Below are positions 16,391-24,961 of a DNA stretch of 53,965 bases, piece after piece. Position numbers and translations under genes: made by a program. This stretch comes from Arhodomonas aquaeolei DSM 8974. GTDB taxonomy: Bacteria; Pseudomonadota; Gammaproteobacteria; Nitrococcales; Nitrococcaceae. The stretch spans positions 1-53,965 of the forward strand of contig NZ_KB894819.1 of NCBI RefSeq assembly GCF_000374645.1, given 5' to 3'. The notes below the pieces were generated by a model. It saw only the letters and a list, made by a program, of their open reading frames with translations, made no database searches and was not told the origin of the DNA. Position 1 is the stretch's first letter; every line of letters begins with the position of its first letter.

Positions 16391-16489
16391 GTTGCACGCC
16401 TTCGGCGCACAACCTACCAGGGAGTCGCCACCCCCCTCGCAAGGCGCGAACGCGGGTAGGTCGTGCACGGCCACGGGCCGTGTGCGACA
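16391..16489. repeat. REP pair, CTAC-out then GTAG-in orientation
   Basis: GTTGCACGCCTTCGGCGCAC then AACCTAC (16391-16417), and GTAGGTCGTGCACGGCCACG with the complementary half GGGCCGTGTGCGAC (16456-16489). The orientation of the pair is the reverse of that at 71-153. Confidence 0.75.
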
Positions 16490-16631
16490 TCCCCGGAACC
16501 GCCCGATTCAATTCGCAAAGAGTCCTCCGACCGGCACGCACCACGCTTCTCCGGCTTCACGTGAGAGGGCCCCGTGACACCGCATCCGCGGCCCGGCTCA
16601 CTGCGCCGGCCCCTCCCCGGTTCGGCCCGGG

Positions 16632-16716
16632 GACGTTGCAGGCCTTCCGCGCCCAACCTTCCTGCCGGCCAACGCCCCCTCGGGTAGGTCGTGCACGGCC
16701 GCAGGCCGTGTGCGAC
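16632..16716. repeat. Degenerate and intact REP copies
   Basis: A decayed copy (GACGTTGCAGGCCTTCCGCG, then CCCAACCTT, at 16632-16660) is followed by an intact one starting GTAGGTCGTGCACGGCCGCA (16684-16716). Confidence 0.65.
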
Positions 16717-16830
16717 GGCCGCCCACAACGTCGGGGGCATCGCGCGCCAAGGGCCGTGACCATGCCCGTCCACGTCCGTCCGCTTTCGAGCGGGGGGCGG
16801 GAGACGCAGAACACCGGCCCCACGACACGT

Positions 16831-16857
16831 GTCGGCTGCCGGGAGCAGCCGACCTAC
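16831..16857. repeat. REP element, GGCTGC stem type
   Basis: GTCGGCTGCCGGGAGCAGCC then GACCTAC: a 9-bp stem ending in CTAC, the same type as at 6932 and 53917. Confidence 0.75.
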
Positions 16858-16925
16858 GGGACCCACCCTGCACCCGGCGGAACAGCGCCGTAACATCGTT
16901 TGTCGCCGGCAAACGCCCGTCCGGG

Positions 16926-16966
16926 CCCTTCTCCCTTCACGGGAGAGGGGTTGGGGAGAGGGCCCC
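16926..16966. repeat. CCCTCTCCC-type hairpin repeat
   Basis: TTCTCCCTTCACGGGAGAGG followed by GGTTGGGGAGAGGGC. It is nearly identical to the copy at 18387-18429. It lies about 60 bases before the fluoride riboswitch. Confidence 0.7.
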
Positions 16967-17026
16967 GCCGCGACGGGGATTCCCCCGGCGCACACGCGAC
17001 GGTATCCTTGTCCTCCGACGACACAC

Positions 17027-17085
17027 GCGGAGATGGCTCCCCTCCCCGAACCGCTCCAGCGGAGCTGATGGGACCTGAACACTGT
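17027..17085 (+). promoter_or_regulatory. Fluoride riboswitch (crcB motif) controlling crcB
   Basis: GGAGATGGCTCCCCTCC, then GAACCG, then the hairpin GCTCC-AGC-GGAGC, then TGATG. These are the conserved blocks of the crcB RNA in the right order and spacing, closely matching the Pseudomonas syringae aptamer as I recall it. It lies about 55 bases upstream of the crcB start. No terminator follows. Instead GGACCTGAACA (17071-17081) can pair with AGGTCC or TGTTCA at the ribosome site (17120-17140), which suggests translational control. The pairing scheme is my inference; the aptamer identity is strong. Confidence 0.92.
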
Positions 17086-17139
17086 TAATCCCCGTGACGG
17101 CACACGTCCGTCCCGGGTCGCCGACAGGAGGTCCTGTTC

Positions 17140-17532
17140 ATGCCGTGGATTTCGATGGCCGCCGTGGGCGGCGGCGCCGCGCTGGGTGCGTGGTGCCGCT
17201 GGGCACTCGGGGCCTGGCTCAATCCCTACTTCCCCTCGCTGCCCCTGGGCACCCTCGCCGCGAACCTGTGCGGCGGCCTACTCATCGGCCTGGCACTGGA
17301 GCTGTTCTCGCGCACGACGGCCGTGCCACCGGAGTTCCGACTGATGGTGGTGACCGGCTTTCTTGGGGCGCTGACCACGTTTTCGACGTTCTCTGCGGAA
17401 GTGGTCACGGCGCTGCGCCGCGCCGATTATCTCTGGGCCTCCGCCGCGGTGGGCCTCCATGTGCTGGGCAGCCTGCTGCTCACCGCGATGGGTATGGCGC
17501 TGGTCTTCTGGCTGTTCCGGGTGAACGCGTGA
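17140..17532 (+). CDS. crcB: Fluoride exporter CrcB (Fluc)
   Basis: A 130-residue four-helix membrane protein that works as an antiparallel dimeric fluoride channel. Visible signatures are R20 in GAWCRWALG, N42 in AANLCGG and GFLGALTTFSTFSAE (73-87) with the pore-lining TTFSTF. A strong GACAGGAGG site precedes the ATG and is embedded in a short self-complementary stretch (AGGA-GG-TCCT). It follows a fluoride riboswitch and is followed after 17 bases by a DUF190 gene, so both are probably induced by intracellular fluoride. Confidence 0.96.
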   Translation: MPWISMAAVGGGAALGAWCRWALGAWLNPYFPSLPLGTLAANLCGGLLIGLALELFSRTTAVPPEFRLMVVTGFLGALTTFSTFSAEVVTALRRADYLWASAAVGLHVLGSLLLTAMGMALVFWLFRVNA

Positions 17533-17549
17533 ATCCGACGGAGGGAACC

Positions 17550-17876
17550 ATGAACGGTGAACGACTGACCTTCTTTGTGCACGAAAACCGCCGGCTTCAC
17601 GGCAAGCTGCTATACCGCTGGCTCCTCGACACCGCGCAGGATATGGGGCTGCACGGCGGCTCGGCATTCCGGGCAATCGCCGGCTTCGGCCGGCACGGCG
17701 TGCAGCATGAGCAGCACTTCCTGGAACTCGCCGGCGACGTGCCGGTGGCGGTGATGTTCGCGCTGTCCACCGATCAGGTCGACGCCCTGCTTTCGCGGGT
17801 CTCCGACGAAGGCGTGCCGCTGTTCTACATGCGCACGCCCGCTGAGTACGGGGTGATCAACGGCGGCAAGGGCTAA
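17550..17876 (+). CDS. DUF190 (PII-like) protein in the fluoride operon
   Basis: A 108-residue DUF190 protein starting MNGERLTFFVHENRRLHGKL, with the conserved GLHGGSAFRAIAGFGRHG and a C-terminal GVINGGKG. DUF190 proteins adopt a PII-like ferredoxin fold. They commonly neighbour crcB and are thought to respond to small ligands; a role in fluoride export is suggested by context only. The ATG has GGAGGG about 5 bases upstream. It is the second and last gene of the riboswitch-controlled unit. Confidence 0.88.
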   Translation: MNGERLTFFVHENRRLHGKLLYRWLLDTAQDMGLHGGSAFRAIAGFGRHGVQHEQHFLELAGDVPVAVMFALSTDQVDALLSRVSDEGVPLFYMRTPAEYGVINGGKG

Positions 17877-17960
17877 CGCCGGACGAACGGGACCGGGGCA
17901 CACCGCGGCCCGCGGCCCGGACCAGGCAGACCGATGCCTGACAGGGATCCCGGCGGGCTT

Positions 17961-18079
17961 CCCCTCTCCCCTGCCCCTCTCCCGCAAGGGGAGAGGGGAA
18001 CAGAAGACCGCGCCTACTCCCCCGTTCCGGCTAACCCGCGAAACCACGCCATTGCACCGCTCACCACCGGCAGATAAGT
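17961..18079. repeat. CCCTCTCCC repeat with 120-bp flank, copy 1
   Basis: Starts CCCCTCTCCCCTGCCCCTCT and continues through AGACCGCGCCTACTCC and GGCTAACCCGCGAAACC to CCATTGCACCGC. A copy about 90% alike starts 300 bases further on; the IS256-type remnant lies between the two. Confidence 0.8.
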
Positions 18080-18080
18080 A

Positions 18081-18260
18081 GTGCGCGGAATTATGTGCAG
18101 ACGCTAGAGCGAGGTGAGCGGCCGTGGTATTCGGGTTGGTTAACCGACCACCTGAATCCCCTTGGGAGGGCGAAGCCATGGCCACTCACACTCGAAAGGC
18201 TACTGCGGGCGGCGAGGCGCTGGACGCATTACTTGGCGAGGACCGGGATCTGCTGCGGCC
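18081..18260 (+). mobile_element. Left-end remnant of an IS256-family insertion sequence
   Basis: Between the two CCCTCTCCC repeat copies lies a segment with GGAATTATGTGCAGACGC near its left edge, resembling IS256-family terminal sequences, followed by a leader and the first 28 codons of a transposase. The right part of the element is gone, cut exactly where repeat copy 2 begins. The left boundary is approximate. Confidence 0.5.
18178..18260 (+). pseudogene. IS256-family transposase, N-terminal fragment
   Basis: The ATG follows GGGAGGGCGAAGCC. The reading frame gives MATHTRKATAGGEALDALLG then EDRDLLRP, which matches the N-terminus of proteobacterial IS256-type transposases (ALDALLAED-DLLRP as I recall it). 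The expected continuation LVQ-LQEVLEAEM is replaced by the low-complexity PPSPLTPLPQGERG encoded by the repeat. It cannot be functional. Confidence 0.6.
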
Positions 18261-18380
18261 CCCCTCTCCCCTGACCCCTCTCCCGCAAGGAGAGAGGGGA
18301 ACGGAAGACCGCGCCTACTCCTCCGTCCCGGCTAACCCGCGAAACCGCGCCATTGCACCGCGTATCACCGACAGATGCTC
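18261..18380. repeat. CCCTCTCCC repeat with 120-bp flank, copy 2
   Basis: Second copy of the 17961-18079 repeat, truncating the transposase fragment. The shared part ends near CACCGACAGAT. The remainder of 17877-18568 carries no gene. Confidence 0.8.
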
Positions 18381-18386
18381 GCTAAG

Positions 18387-18429
18387 CCCCTCTCCCTTCA
18401 CGGGAGAGGGGTTTGGGGAGAGGGCTCCC
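18387..18429. repeat. CCCTCTCCC-type hairpin repeat
   Basis: CCCCTCTCCCTTCACGGGAG followed by AGGGGTTTGGGGAGAGGGC. It is the same variant as at 16926-16966. Confidence 0.7.
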
Positions 18430-18490
18430 ACCCGGTATCCGCGGACAGGACGTTCGCCTTTATCTACGATGACGTCGGGGCGTGAACGAC

Positions 18491-18516
18491 AAAGACCCCG
18501 GCACATGGCCGGGGTC
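18491..18516 (-). terminator. Terminator of the branched-chain amino acid binding protein gene
   Basis: Minus strand: GACCCCGGC, loop CATGT, GCCGGGGTC, then TTTGT. The stem is strong and the T-tract short. It lies about 50 bases beyond the stop codon. Confidence 0.75.
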
Positions 18517-18568
18517 TGTCGGTGCGGATCCAGCCCTGACACGGGCCGCCACAGCGGCGGCGCGTGTA

Positions 18569-19783
18569 TTACATCGAGGGCTCGAAGACCTTCTTGGTCA
18601 CGATCTCGCCGTCCTCGAACGCCCAGTGGGCGAAGGTGCCGGGGACATCGCCGTTCTTGTCGAAGTTGATCGACCCGGAGGCGCCCTCGTAGTCGATCTC
18701 CTTGCCCTGCTCCAGGAGCTTCACGGCCTTGTCGAACTCACCCGGATAGACCTTCTCGCCGGGCGGGTTGGCGATGTCGCGGAGATTGTCCCGGATCGCC
18801 GTGCCGTCCACGGAACCGGCCTTCTGGGCGGCCAGGGCAATGGCATAGACCGCGTCATAGGCGGTGTCCATGTACGGCTTGGGCGGACGCTCGCCGAACT
18901 CCTCCTGGTAGGCGGAGTCGAAGTGCTTCGCCCCCGGGGCATCCTCGCGCGCCTGCGGCGCGGTGCCGATGGAGCCGTTGAGATACTGTGCGCCGAGGTT
19001 CTCGACCAGCTCCGGCGCCTTGAGGCCATCGGAGAGCACGAAGTTCTGGAAGTAACCGCCCTCCAGCGCCTGGCGCAGGATGGTCTGGCCGTTCTGCGGG
19101 TAACCGATCAGCACCAGCGCATCGGCACCGCCCGCGGCCGCCTGCTGGAGCTCGCCACGATAGGCGGGCTGGCCCTGCTCGTAAGCCACCATCCCGGTGA
19201 CGCTGCCGCCGCCATCCTCGAACGCGGACTTGAAGTTCTCCGCCAGGCCCTTGCCGTAGTCGTTGTTGATGTAGATGACGCCGACGCTGCCGTAATCCTT
19301 CTCGTGGGCGATCTGCGCGAGGGCGACGCCCTGGAAGGCGTCCGAGGGCACGGTACGGAAGAGGTAGTCGCCGTCATCCAGGGTCGTGATCACCGGCGAG
19401 GTGGACGCGCCGCTGATCTGCGGGATCTTGTTCGACTTGGACACGCTCTGGGCCACCGGGATGGTGACGCCGCTGGAGAGCGCACCGACGAAGGCGCTCA
19501 CGCCCTCGATGCTGGCCAGCTTCTGGGCGGCATCCACGCCGGCCTGCGGCCTGGTCTGGGTGTCGCCCGACTTGATCTCGACGTCCTCCCCGAGCACGCC
19601 CCCGGCGGCGTTGATCTCCTTGGCGGCCAGCTTGATGCCGTTCAGCGACGGCCCGCCGTAGGACTGCAGGTCGCCGGTCAGCGGCACCAGCGCACCGATC
19701 TTCAGCGGCTGGGCCATGGCCGTGGCACTCGCGACGAGTGCCAGCGCCGAGACCGCGCCGATTATCTGTTTCTTGAGCGTCAT
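18569..19783 (-). CDS. Branched-chain amino acid ABC transporter substrate-binding protein (LivK-like)
   Basis: A 404-residue periplasmic type I binding protein. The signal peptide MTLKKQIIGAVSALALVASA is cleaved around ATAMA/QP, then LKIGALVPLTGDLQSYGGPS opens the Leu/Ile/Val-binding fold, with YGSVGVIYINNDYGKG in the middle. The start has CAGGAGAG upstream. It is the only binding protein near livGFHM, but it lies on the opposite strand 2.3 kb beyond livM, past the fluoride genes and the IS remnant. It is presumably the partner of that transporter and separately regulated. Confidence 0.92.
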   Translation of the reverse strand: MTLKKQIIGAVSALALVASATAMAQPLKIGALVPLTGDLQSYGGPSLNGIKLAAKEINAAGGVLGEDVEIKSGDTQTRPQAGVDAAQKLASIEGVSAFVGALSSGVTIPVAQSVSKSNKIPQISGASTSPVITTLDDGDYLFRTVPSDAFQGVALAQIAHEKDYGSVGVIYINNDYGKGLAENFKSAFEDGGGSVTGMVAYEQGQPAYRGELQQAAAGGADALVLIGYPQNGQTILRQALEGGYFQNFVLSDGLKAPELVENLGAQYLNGSIGTAPQAREDAPGAKHFDSAYQEEFGERPPKPYMDTAYDAVYAIALAAQKAGSVDGTAIRDNLRDIANPPGEKVYPGEFDKAVKLLEQGKEIDYEGASGSINFDKNGDVPGTFAHWAFEDGEIVTKKVFEPSM

Positions 19784-19893
19784 GGCAACAGCTCTCCTGT
19801 TTTTCTGCCGGTCTTCGTTGTGATCCCCGCCCGTAGCCCCGGCGCGAGGCCTTTATGGAGCATACCCACGCACCTGGGGGCGTGCAAAACGCC

Positions 19894-22053
19894 CTACGCG
19901 GCGTGGAAGGGCCGCTGCCGAGAGGCACGGCCCTCCAGCCCCGGAGCCGGCTCGAAGCGTGCCCCGTGCGGGCGGTAGCGCTCAAGCCACCAGTGCACCC
20001 CGCCGGCCCCCAGACTATCAATATAGCGGAAAGGGCCGCCGCGAAAAGGCGGAAAGCCGATTCCGTACACCGCCGCGATGTCACCGTCCCGCGCATTGCT
20101 GAGCACCCCCTCGTCGAGGCAGCGCACGGCCTCGTTGAGCAGCATGCCCACGGTGCGCTGGACGATCTCGTCGTCGCCGGCGAGGCGCTGACGGTGCACG
20201 CCGAGCAGCTCGTAGACGTTCTCGTCGACCTCGCTGCCGCTGCGCCGGCCGCCGTAGCGGTAGAAGCCGCGCCCGGACTTGCGCCCGAGCCGGCCGTCGT
20301 CGATCATCCGCTGCGCCGCGTCGGTGGGGCGCATGCGCTCGCCGTAGGCCTCGTGGAGCACCGTGGCGACGTGGGCGCTGACGTCCAGGCCCACCTCGTC
20401 GAGGAGCTTGAACGGCCCCACCGGGAAGCCGAAACGCACCAGCGCGCCGTCCACGTGGTGGATGGCCACGCCCTCGGTGACCAGGTGGATGGCCTCGTTG
20501 ATGTAGGGCGCGAGGATGCGGTTGACGTAAAACCCCGGGGTATCGCCGACCACCACCGGCGTCTTGCCCTGGGCCCGGCCGACGGCGACGGCGGTGGCGA
20601 CGACCGCCGCATCCGTGCCGGCGTGGGGGATCACCTCCAGCAGCGGCATGCGTTCCACCGGCGAGAAATAGTGCATGCCGATGACGTTGCCGGGCCGCTG
20701 CGCCGCCTCGGCGATGCGGACGATGGGCAGCGACGAGGTGTTGCTCGCGATGATGGTCTCCGGCGGGGTCACCGCCTCCACGGCCTCGACGGTGCGGTGC
20801 TTGATCCCGAGCTCCTCGGGCACCGCCTCCACCACCAGCCCGACGCGGCCGAAACCGGTAAGCGCCGGGGTCGCGGTCACCCGACGGCTCACCTGCCCCG
20901 CCTCGTAGGCGCTCAGGCGACCGCGGCGCCGGCGCCGGCGGACCTCGTCGTGCGCGTGGCGCATGCCCCGGGAGAGCCCCTCGGTGGAGACGTCGTAGAG
21001 GCGGACCGGCAGCCGGGCCCGGGAGGCGGTCACGAACGCGATCCCCGCCCCCATCAGGCCGGCGCCGAGCACGGCGGTCCGCTCCACGGCGCGCGGCTCC
21101 GCCTCGGCACCGGTGTCCTTCTTCATGGCGGTGGTGGCGAAGTAGATCCCGGCGAGCTCACCGGCCTCGGGGGTCATCGCCAGCTCGCCGAAGGCCCGCG
21201 CCTCCGCCGCCAGCCCCTCGGCCATGCCCCGCGCCAGACCGGTGCGCACGCACTCGATGATGCGCGGCGGCGCGGGATAGTTGCCGTGGGTACGCCGGCG
21301 GACGCTCTCCTGCGCCCGGGAGCAGACGACGGCCCGCCCGAGGGGGTTGCGCGCCAGCACCGCATGCAGGAGGCGGGCGCGCCACCCGGCGCGCCGTCGG
21401 CCGCGCCCGGCATGCAGCGCCTCGACACGCTCGACGGCGACGTCCTCCAGGATGTCGGCGGGCACGGCCTCGTCCACCAGGCCGCTGCGGGCGGCAGAGC
21501 GCGCACTCACCTGGCGGCCGGTGAGCATCATATCCAGCGCCAGCGGCAGCCCCACCAGTCGCGGCAGCCGCTGGGTGCCGCCGCCCCCGGGGAGCAGCCC
21601 GAGCTGGACCTCCGGCAGGCCGAGCCGGGTATGGCCGGCATCGGTGCAGATGCGGGCATGGCAGGCCATGGCGAGCTCCAGCCCGCCACCGAGGCAGACG
21701 CCGTCGATCGCCGCCACCACCGGCACCCGCAGCCCGGCGAGCCGGTCGAACACCCGCTGGGCGGTGTGCGAGACCGCCGTGGCCTCCTCGGCGCTCTCGC
21801 AGGCGCGGATCATGCCGATGTCCGCGCCGGCGATGAACGAGCCCGGCTTGGCGCTGATGAAGATCAGCCCGCGCAGGCCGCCATCGGCGGCGACCTCGTC
21901 GAGGATATGCCCGGCGGCGTTCACGGCATCGCCGCCGAGGGTGTTCTGGCTCTGCCCGGGGCAGTCGATCCACACCCGGGCGATACCGTCGTCCCGGCGC
22001 TCCAGGCGCAGGGGGGCGGGTGTGTCCGTTGCCTGTTCCATCGTCTCCGTCAT
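19894..22053 (-). CDS. fadJ: Fatty acid oxidation complex alpha subunit (FadJ-type)
   Basis: A 719-residue bifunctional enoyl-CoA hydratase / 3-hydroxyacyl-CoA dehydrogenase. The hydratase half has GSFIAGADI, the glutamates E126 (GGGLELAMA) and E148 ([12 protein letters not shown]) and GGTQRLPRL. The dehydrogenase half has the NAD-binding [11 protein letters not shown] (about 330-340), ASNTSSLPI, and H461/E473 in [14 protein letters not shown]. The ATG overlaps the fadI stop (ATGA), so both beta-oxidation subunits are made together. An unusually arginine-rich stretch ([20 protein letters not shown]) replaces the usual lysine-rich helix, in line with high GC. Confidence 0.94.
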   Translation of the reverse strand: MTETMEQATDTPAPLRLERRDDGIARVWIDCPGQSQNTLGGDAVNAAGHILDEVAADGGLRGLIFISAKPGSFIAGADIGMIRACESAEEATAVSHTAQRVFDRLAGLRVPVVAAIDGVCLGGGLELAMACHARICTDAGHTRLGLPEVQLGLLPGGGGTQRLPRLVGLPLALDMMLTGRQVSARSAARSGLVDEAVPADILEDVAVERVEALHAGRGRRRAGWRARLLHAVLARNPLGRAVVCSRAQESVRRRTHGNYPAPPRIIECVRTGLARGMAEGLAAEARAFGELAMTPEAGELAGIYFATTAMKKDTGAEAEPRAVERTAVLGAGLMGAGIAFVTASRARLPVRLYDVSTEGLSRGMRHAHDEVRRRRRRGRLSAYEAGQVSRRVTATPALTGFGRVGLVVEAVPEELGIKHRTVEAVEAVTPPETIIASNTSSLPIVRIAEAAQRPGNVIGMHYFSPVERMPLLEVIPHAGTDAAVVATAVAVGRAQGKTPVVVGDTPGFYVNRILAPYINEAIHLVTEGVAIHHVDGALVRFGFPVGPFKLLDEVGLDVSAHVATVLHEAYGERMRPTDAAQRMIDDGRLGRKSGRGFYRYGGRRSGSEVDENVYELLGVHRQRLAGDDEIVQRTVGMLLNEAVRCLDEGVLSNARDGDIAAVYGIGFPPFRGGPFRYIDSLGAGGVHWWLERYRPHGARFEPAPGLEGRASRQRPFHAA

Positions 22054-23366
22054 GCCGCCTCCAGCACCATCGCCGCCGCCAGTCCGCCGGCGGCGCAGGC
22101 CGTGGTCAGTGCGGTGCCGCCGCCGCGGCGGCGCAGCTCCCGCAGGGTCTGGACGATCATTCGCGCCCCGGTCGCGGCGAAGGGGTGGCCGAAGGCGATG
22201 GAGCCGCCGTTGACGTTGACCCGCTCCCAGTCCACCTCGCCGATGGGGGCGTCGCGCCCGAGCCAGTCCCGGGCGAAATCCGGGTCGTCCCAGTACTGCA
22301 GGTTCGCCAGGGTCTGCGCGGCGAAGGCCTCGTGGATGTCGACGAGGTCCATGTCCGCGAGCGTCAGGCCGGCGCGGTCCAGGGCCAGGGGCGTCACGTG
22401 GCTCGGGCCGATGAGGGCGTCGCGGAACGGGTCCACGGCACAGAAGGCGGAGGTGCGGATGAAGCCCAGCGGCTCATAGCCGAGCGCCCGGGCGCGGTCG
22501 GCACGCATGAGCACCAGCGCCGCGGCACCGTCGGTGAGCGGGGTCGAGTTGCCGGCGGTCACCGTACCGTGGCGGCGATCGAAGGCCGGTCGCAGCCCGG
22601 CGAGGCTCGCCTCCGAGGCGTCGGCGCGGATGGTGTTGTCCCGGTGGATATGCGCCTGCTCCCGCCCGGCGAAGGCGTGCATGACCTCGCCGTCCAGCCT
22701 GCCGGCCTCCCAGGCGGCGTGGGCGCGCTGGTGTGAGCGCACCGCGAAGGCATCCTGGGCCTCGCGACCGACGCGATGGGTCTTGGCCATCTGCTCGGCG
22801 ATCTCGCCCATGCCGAGACCGGTGGTGTAGTCCCGCACGGCGGGCGGCTTCGGCGCCAGATCCCGCGGGCGCACGCCCGAGAAGGCCCCGAGCCGGCCAC
22901 GCCAGTCCTTCGCCCGCGAGGCGCGGAGCAGCGCCGCGGCGAGCCGTCGGCTGACGCCGATGGGCAGCACCGAGGCCGAGTCCGCCCCGCCGGCGATACC
23001 GGCCTCGATCTCGCCGCGGGCGATGGCCGCGGCCACGTCGGCGGTGGTCTGGAAGCTGGTGGCACAGGCGCGGGAGACGCTGTAGGCGTCCGTGGTCACG
23101 GGCAGACCTGCGCCGAGGACCACCTCGCGGGCGATGTTCGGCGCCTCCGGGCGGATGATCACCTGGCCGAAGACCAGCCGCTCCACCACCGCCGGATCCA
23201 GGTCCATGCGGGTGACCAGCTCGTTGACGACCATCGTCCCCAGGGCCACGGCGTCGGTATCGGCATACGCGGTGAGCTGCCGCGCGAAGGGGGTGCGCAA
23301 GCCGTCCACCACGGCGACGCGGTCGTCCCGGCGCCGGCGTCTGCGCGTACTGCTGCTCGCTGCCAC
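22050..23366 (-). CDS. fadI: 3-ketoacyl-CoA thiolase (FadI-type)
   Basis: A 438-residue thiolase, the beta subunit of the fatty acid oxidation complex. It has the nucleophile C101 in [21 protein letters not shown]394 in [16 protein letters not shown] and C424 in TTACAAGG, a complete thiolase site set. The N-terminus [15 protein letters not shown] precedes the conserved [13 protein letters not shown]. The start is GTG with GGGAGG 5 bases upstream. It is first gene of fadI-fadJ, and an 18-bp palindrome lies just upstream of its start. Confidence 0.94.
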   Translation of the reverse strand: MAASSSTRRRRRRDDRVAVVDGLRTPFARQLTAYADTDAVALGTMVVNELVTRMDLDPAVVERLVFGQVIIRPEAPNIAREVVLGAGLPVTTDAYSVSRACATSFQTTADVAAAIARGEIEAGIAGGADSASVLPIGVSRRLAAALLRASRAKDWRGRLGAFSGVRPRDLAPKPPAVRDYTTGLGMGEIAEQMAKTHRVGREAQDAFAVRSHQRAHAAWEAGRLDGEVMHAFAGREQAHIHRDNTIRADASEASLAGLRPAFDRRHGTVTAGNSTPLTDGAAALVLMRADRARALGYEPLGFIRTSAFCAVDPFRDALIGPSHVTPLALDRAGLTLADMDLVDIHEAFAAQTLANLQYWDDPDFARDWLGRDAPIGEVDWERVNVNGGSIAFGHPFAATGARMIVQTLRELRRRGGGTALTTACAAGGLAAAMVLEAA

Positions 23367-23384
23367 ACTGGCCTCCCGATTCGC

Positions 23385-23402
23385 CCATACGCTTGCGTAT
23401 GG
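23385..23402. promoter_or_regulatory. Palindromic operator candidate upstream of fadI
   Basis: CCATACGC-TT-GCGTATGG, a perfect 8+8 bp inverted repeat 19 bases upstream of the fadI GTG and 43 bases beyond the MocR gene stop. Size and symmetry suit a TetR-family repressor site. The sequence does not match the E. coli FadR or PsrA consensus as I know them. Confidence 0.5.
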
Positions 23403-23445
23403 AAAGCTTCGCCGCCCACCGGCGGCGTGTCAACTCCGCCCCGCC

Positions 23446-24843
23446 TTACAGGGTCGCGCCGCCCCGCCCGGGCCCGCGCTCGAGCACGCGGCGCACCCGG
23501 GCGAGCCCCTCGGCCACCCGCTCGCGCGCGGCCGGTGCACTGATCGCCAACCGTACCGCCTGCGGTACCGGATGGCGACCCACGGCGAAGGGTTCACCGG
23601 TCTTCAGGCGCACGCCCTCGGCAGCACACGCGCGGGCGAACTCGTCGGCCCGCCAGGGCTCGGGCAGGTGGAGCCAGACATTGAATCCATACGGCTGCGC
23701 GGCAAACGCCAGACCCTGGAAGTGCTCGGCGACCAGGGCCTGGCGGGCGGCGATCTCCTCGCGCTGCCGCCGGGCCAGCTCGTCGGCCGCGCCCGAGTCG
23801 ATCCAGCGGCACGCCGCCTCCGCGTTCAGCGGCGGCGCCATCCAGCAGTTGCCCCGCAGGGCCTGGGCGACGTCGTCGAACCAGCGCGGCGGCGCCTGCA
23901 CCAGCCCCACCCGCAGGCCGCCGGCGAGGACCTTGGAGACCCCGGTGATATGGATGACCCGCTCCGGCGCCCGGTCCACCAGCGCGCTCGGGCGCTCCGC
24001 CGCGGCCACCAGGTGCACGGCGTCCTCGATCACGGCGACGTCGTGGCGCCCGGCCACCGCCAGCAGCTCGTCACGCCGGTGCCCCGGGATCACCTCGGCG
24101 GTCGGGTTGTTCTGATCCGGCGTGAGATAGACCGCGCGCACAGCGTGCTGGCGGCAGGCGGCCTCCAGCGCGCCCGGCTGTACACCCTCGCCATCGCTCG
24201 CCAGCGGCAGGTGCCGCAGCCCCAGCCCGCGGGCGGCGGCGATCATCCCGGGATAGACCAGGCCCGCCGAGGCCACCGTCTCGCCGGGCCGGGCGACAGC
24301 CTGCAGCGCCATGTTGAGCCCGTGCAGCGCGCCGAGGCAGATCAGGCTGTGCCCGGCATCGATGCCGTAGCCCCAGCCCCGCAGCCAGCGGGCCAGCTCG
24401 GTTCGGTGACGCGGCAGCCCGGCCTCCGGGTGATAGCCGAGACACTCGGCGAGCGCCGCGTCGTCACCGGCCAGGTCGCGCAGGGCGTCGGCCAGCGCCG
24501 GCGTGCGGCCCATGGGCACAGGGAAGGCGAGACCGAAGTCGATGTCACCGTCCTCCGCCGCCGGGGCGACGCTGAACCCCTGCCCGGAGCCGTCCTGCGG
24601 CGAGCGGACGTACGTCCCGCTGCCCACCCGCGCACTGACCAGTCCGCGCCGCTCCGCCTCCGCATAGCCCCGCGTGACCGTGCCGACGGTCACGCCAAGG
24701 GCATCGGCCAGCGCGCGATGGGTGGGCAGCCGGTCGCCGACGGCCAGCTCGCCGGCAGCTACCGCCCGGGCAACGGCCTCGGCGATGGCCCGGTAGCGGG
24801 GGCCGGCGTGATCGGAGAGATCGGGCACCCAGATTGTCTTCAT
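23446..24843 (-). CDS. MocR-subfamily GntR regulator with aminotransferase domain
   Basis: A 465-residue protein. The N-terminal winged helix (about 15-80, ALADALGVTVGTVTRGYAEA) is followed by a class I aminotransferase-like domain with the PLP lysine in ITGVSKVLAGGLRVG. The downstream ATG (MKTIWVPD) is used because the upstream 26 codons are A/T-rich and run through the likely operator. MocR regulators typically control a divergent gene in response to PLP or amino acids; here that is the alaX-like/lysE pair, with direct repeats in between. The helix-turn-helix and fold-type I parts are both complete. Confidence 0.9.
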   Translation of the reverse strand: MKTIWVPDLSDHAGPRYRAIAEAVARAVAAGELAVGDRLPTHRALADALGVTVGTVTRGYAEAERRGLVSARVGSGTYVRSPQDGSGQGFSVAPAAEDGDIDFGLAFPVPMGRTPALADALRDLAGDDAALAECLGYHPEAGLPRHRTELARWLRGWGYGIDAGHSLICLGALHGLNMALQAVARPGETVASAGLVYPGMIAAARGLGLRHLPLASDGEGVQPGALEAACRQHAVRAVYLTPDQNNPTAEVIPGHRRDELLAVAGRHDVAVIEDAVHLVAAAERPSALVDRAPERVIHITGVSKVLAGGLRVGLVQAPPRWFDDVAQALRGNCWMAPPLNAEAACRWIDSGAADELARRQREEIAARQALVAEHFQGLAFAAQPYGFNVWLHLPEPWRADEFARACAAEGVRLKTGEPFAVGRHPVPQAVRLAISAPAARERVAEGLARVRRVLERGPGRGGATL

Positions 24844-24886
24844 TACAAAAATCTTCTTTACATCAGAAAGTTGGCGATTATTCTCT

Positions 24887-24918
24887 ATTTGTATCGGTTT
24901 AATTGATGAAATTGTATC
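24887..24918. promoter_or_regulatory. Direct repeats, probable MocR operator
   Basis: ATTTGTATC (24887-24895) and AATTGTATC (24910-24918) repeat head to tail with 23-bp spacing, about two helical turns. MocR regulators such as PdxR bind direct repeats in divergent promoters. The surrounding 120 bp is clearly A/T-rich against the genome. Confidence 0.5.
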
Positions 24919-24961
24919 CATTTACCGAAAAATTGTCACTATTGCTCACTGGAGAACCGGG

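Larger units (their letters stand above)
16285..17026. other. Gene-free repeat island downstream of livM
   Basis: This stretch holds REP elements (listed separately), one CCCTCTCCC hairpin and no supportable gene. Frames that stay open here have no ribosome sites and read through the palindromes. Confidence 0.6.

Noticed and set aside
19855-22479. Plus-strand frame open for about 870 codons opposite fadJ
   Set aside because: Antisense to a clear bifunctional enzyme; His/Gly/Ala/Val-rich with no recognisable motif.
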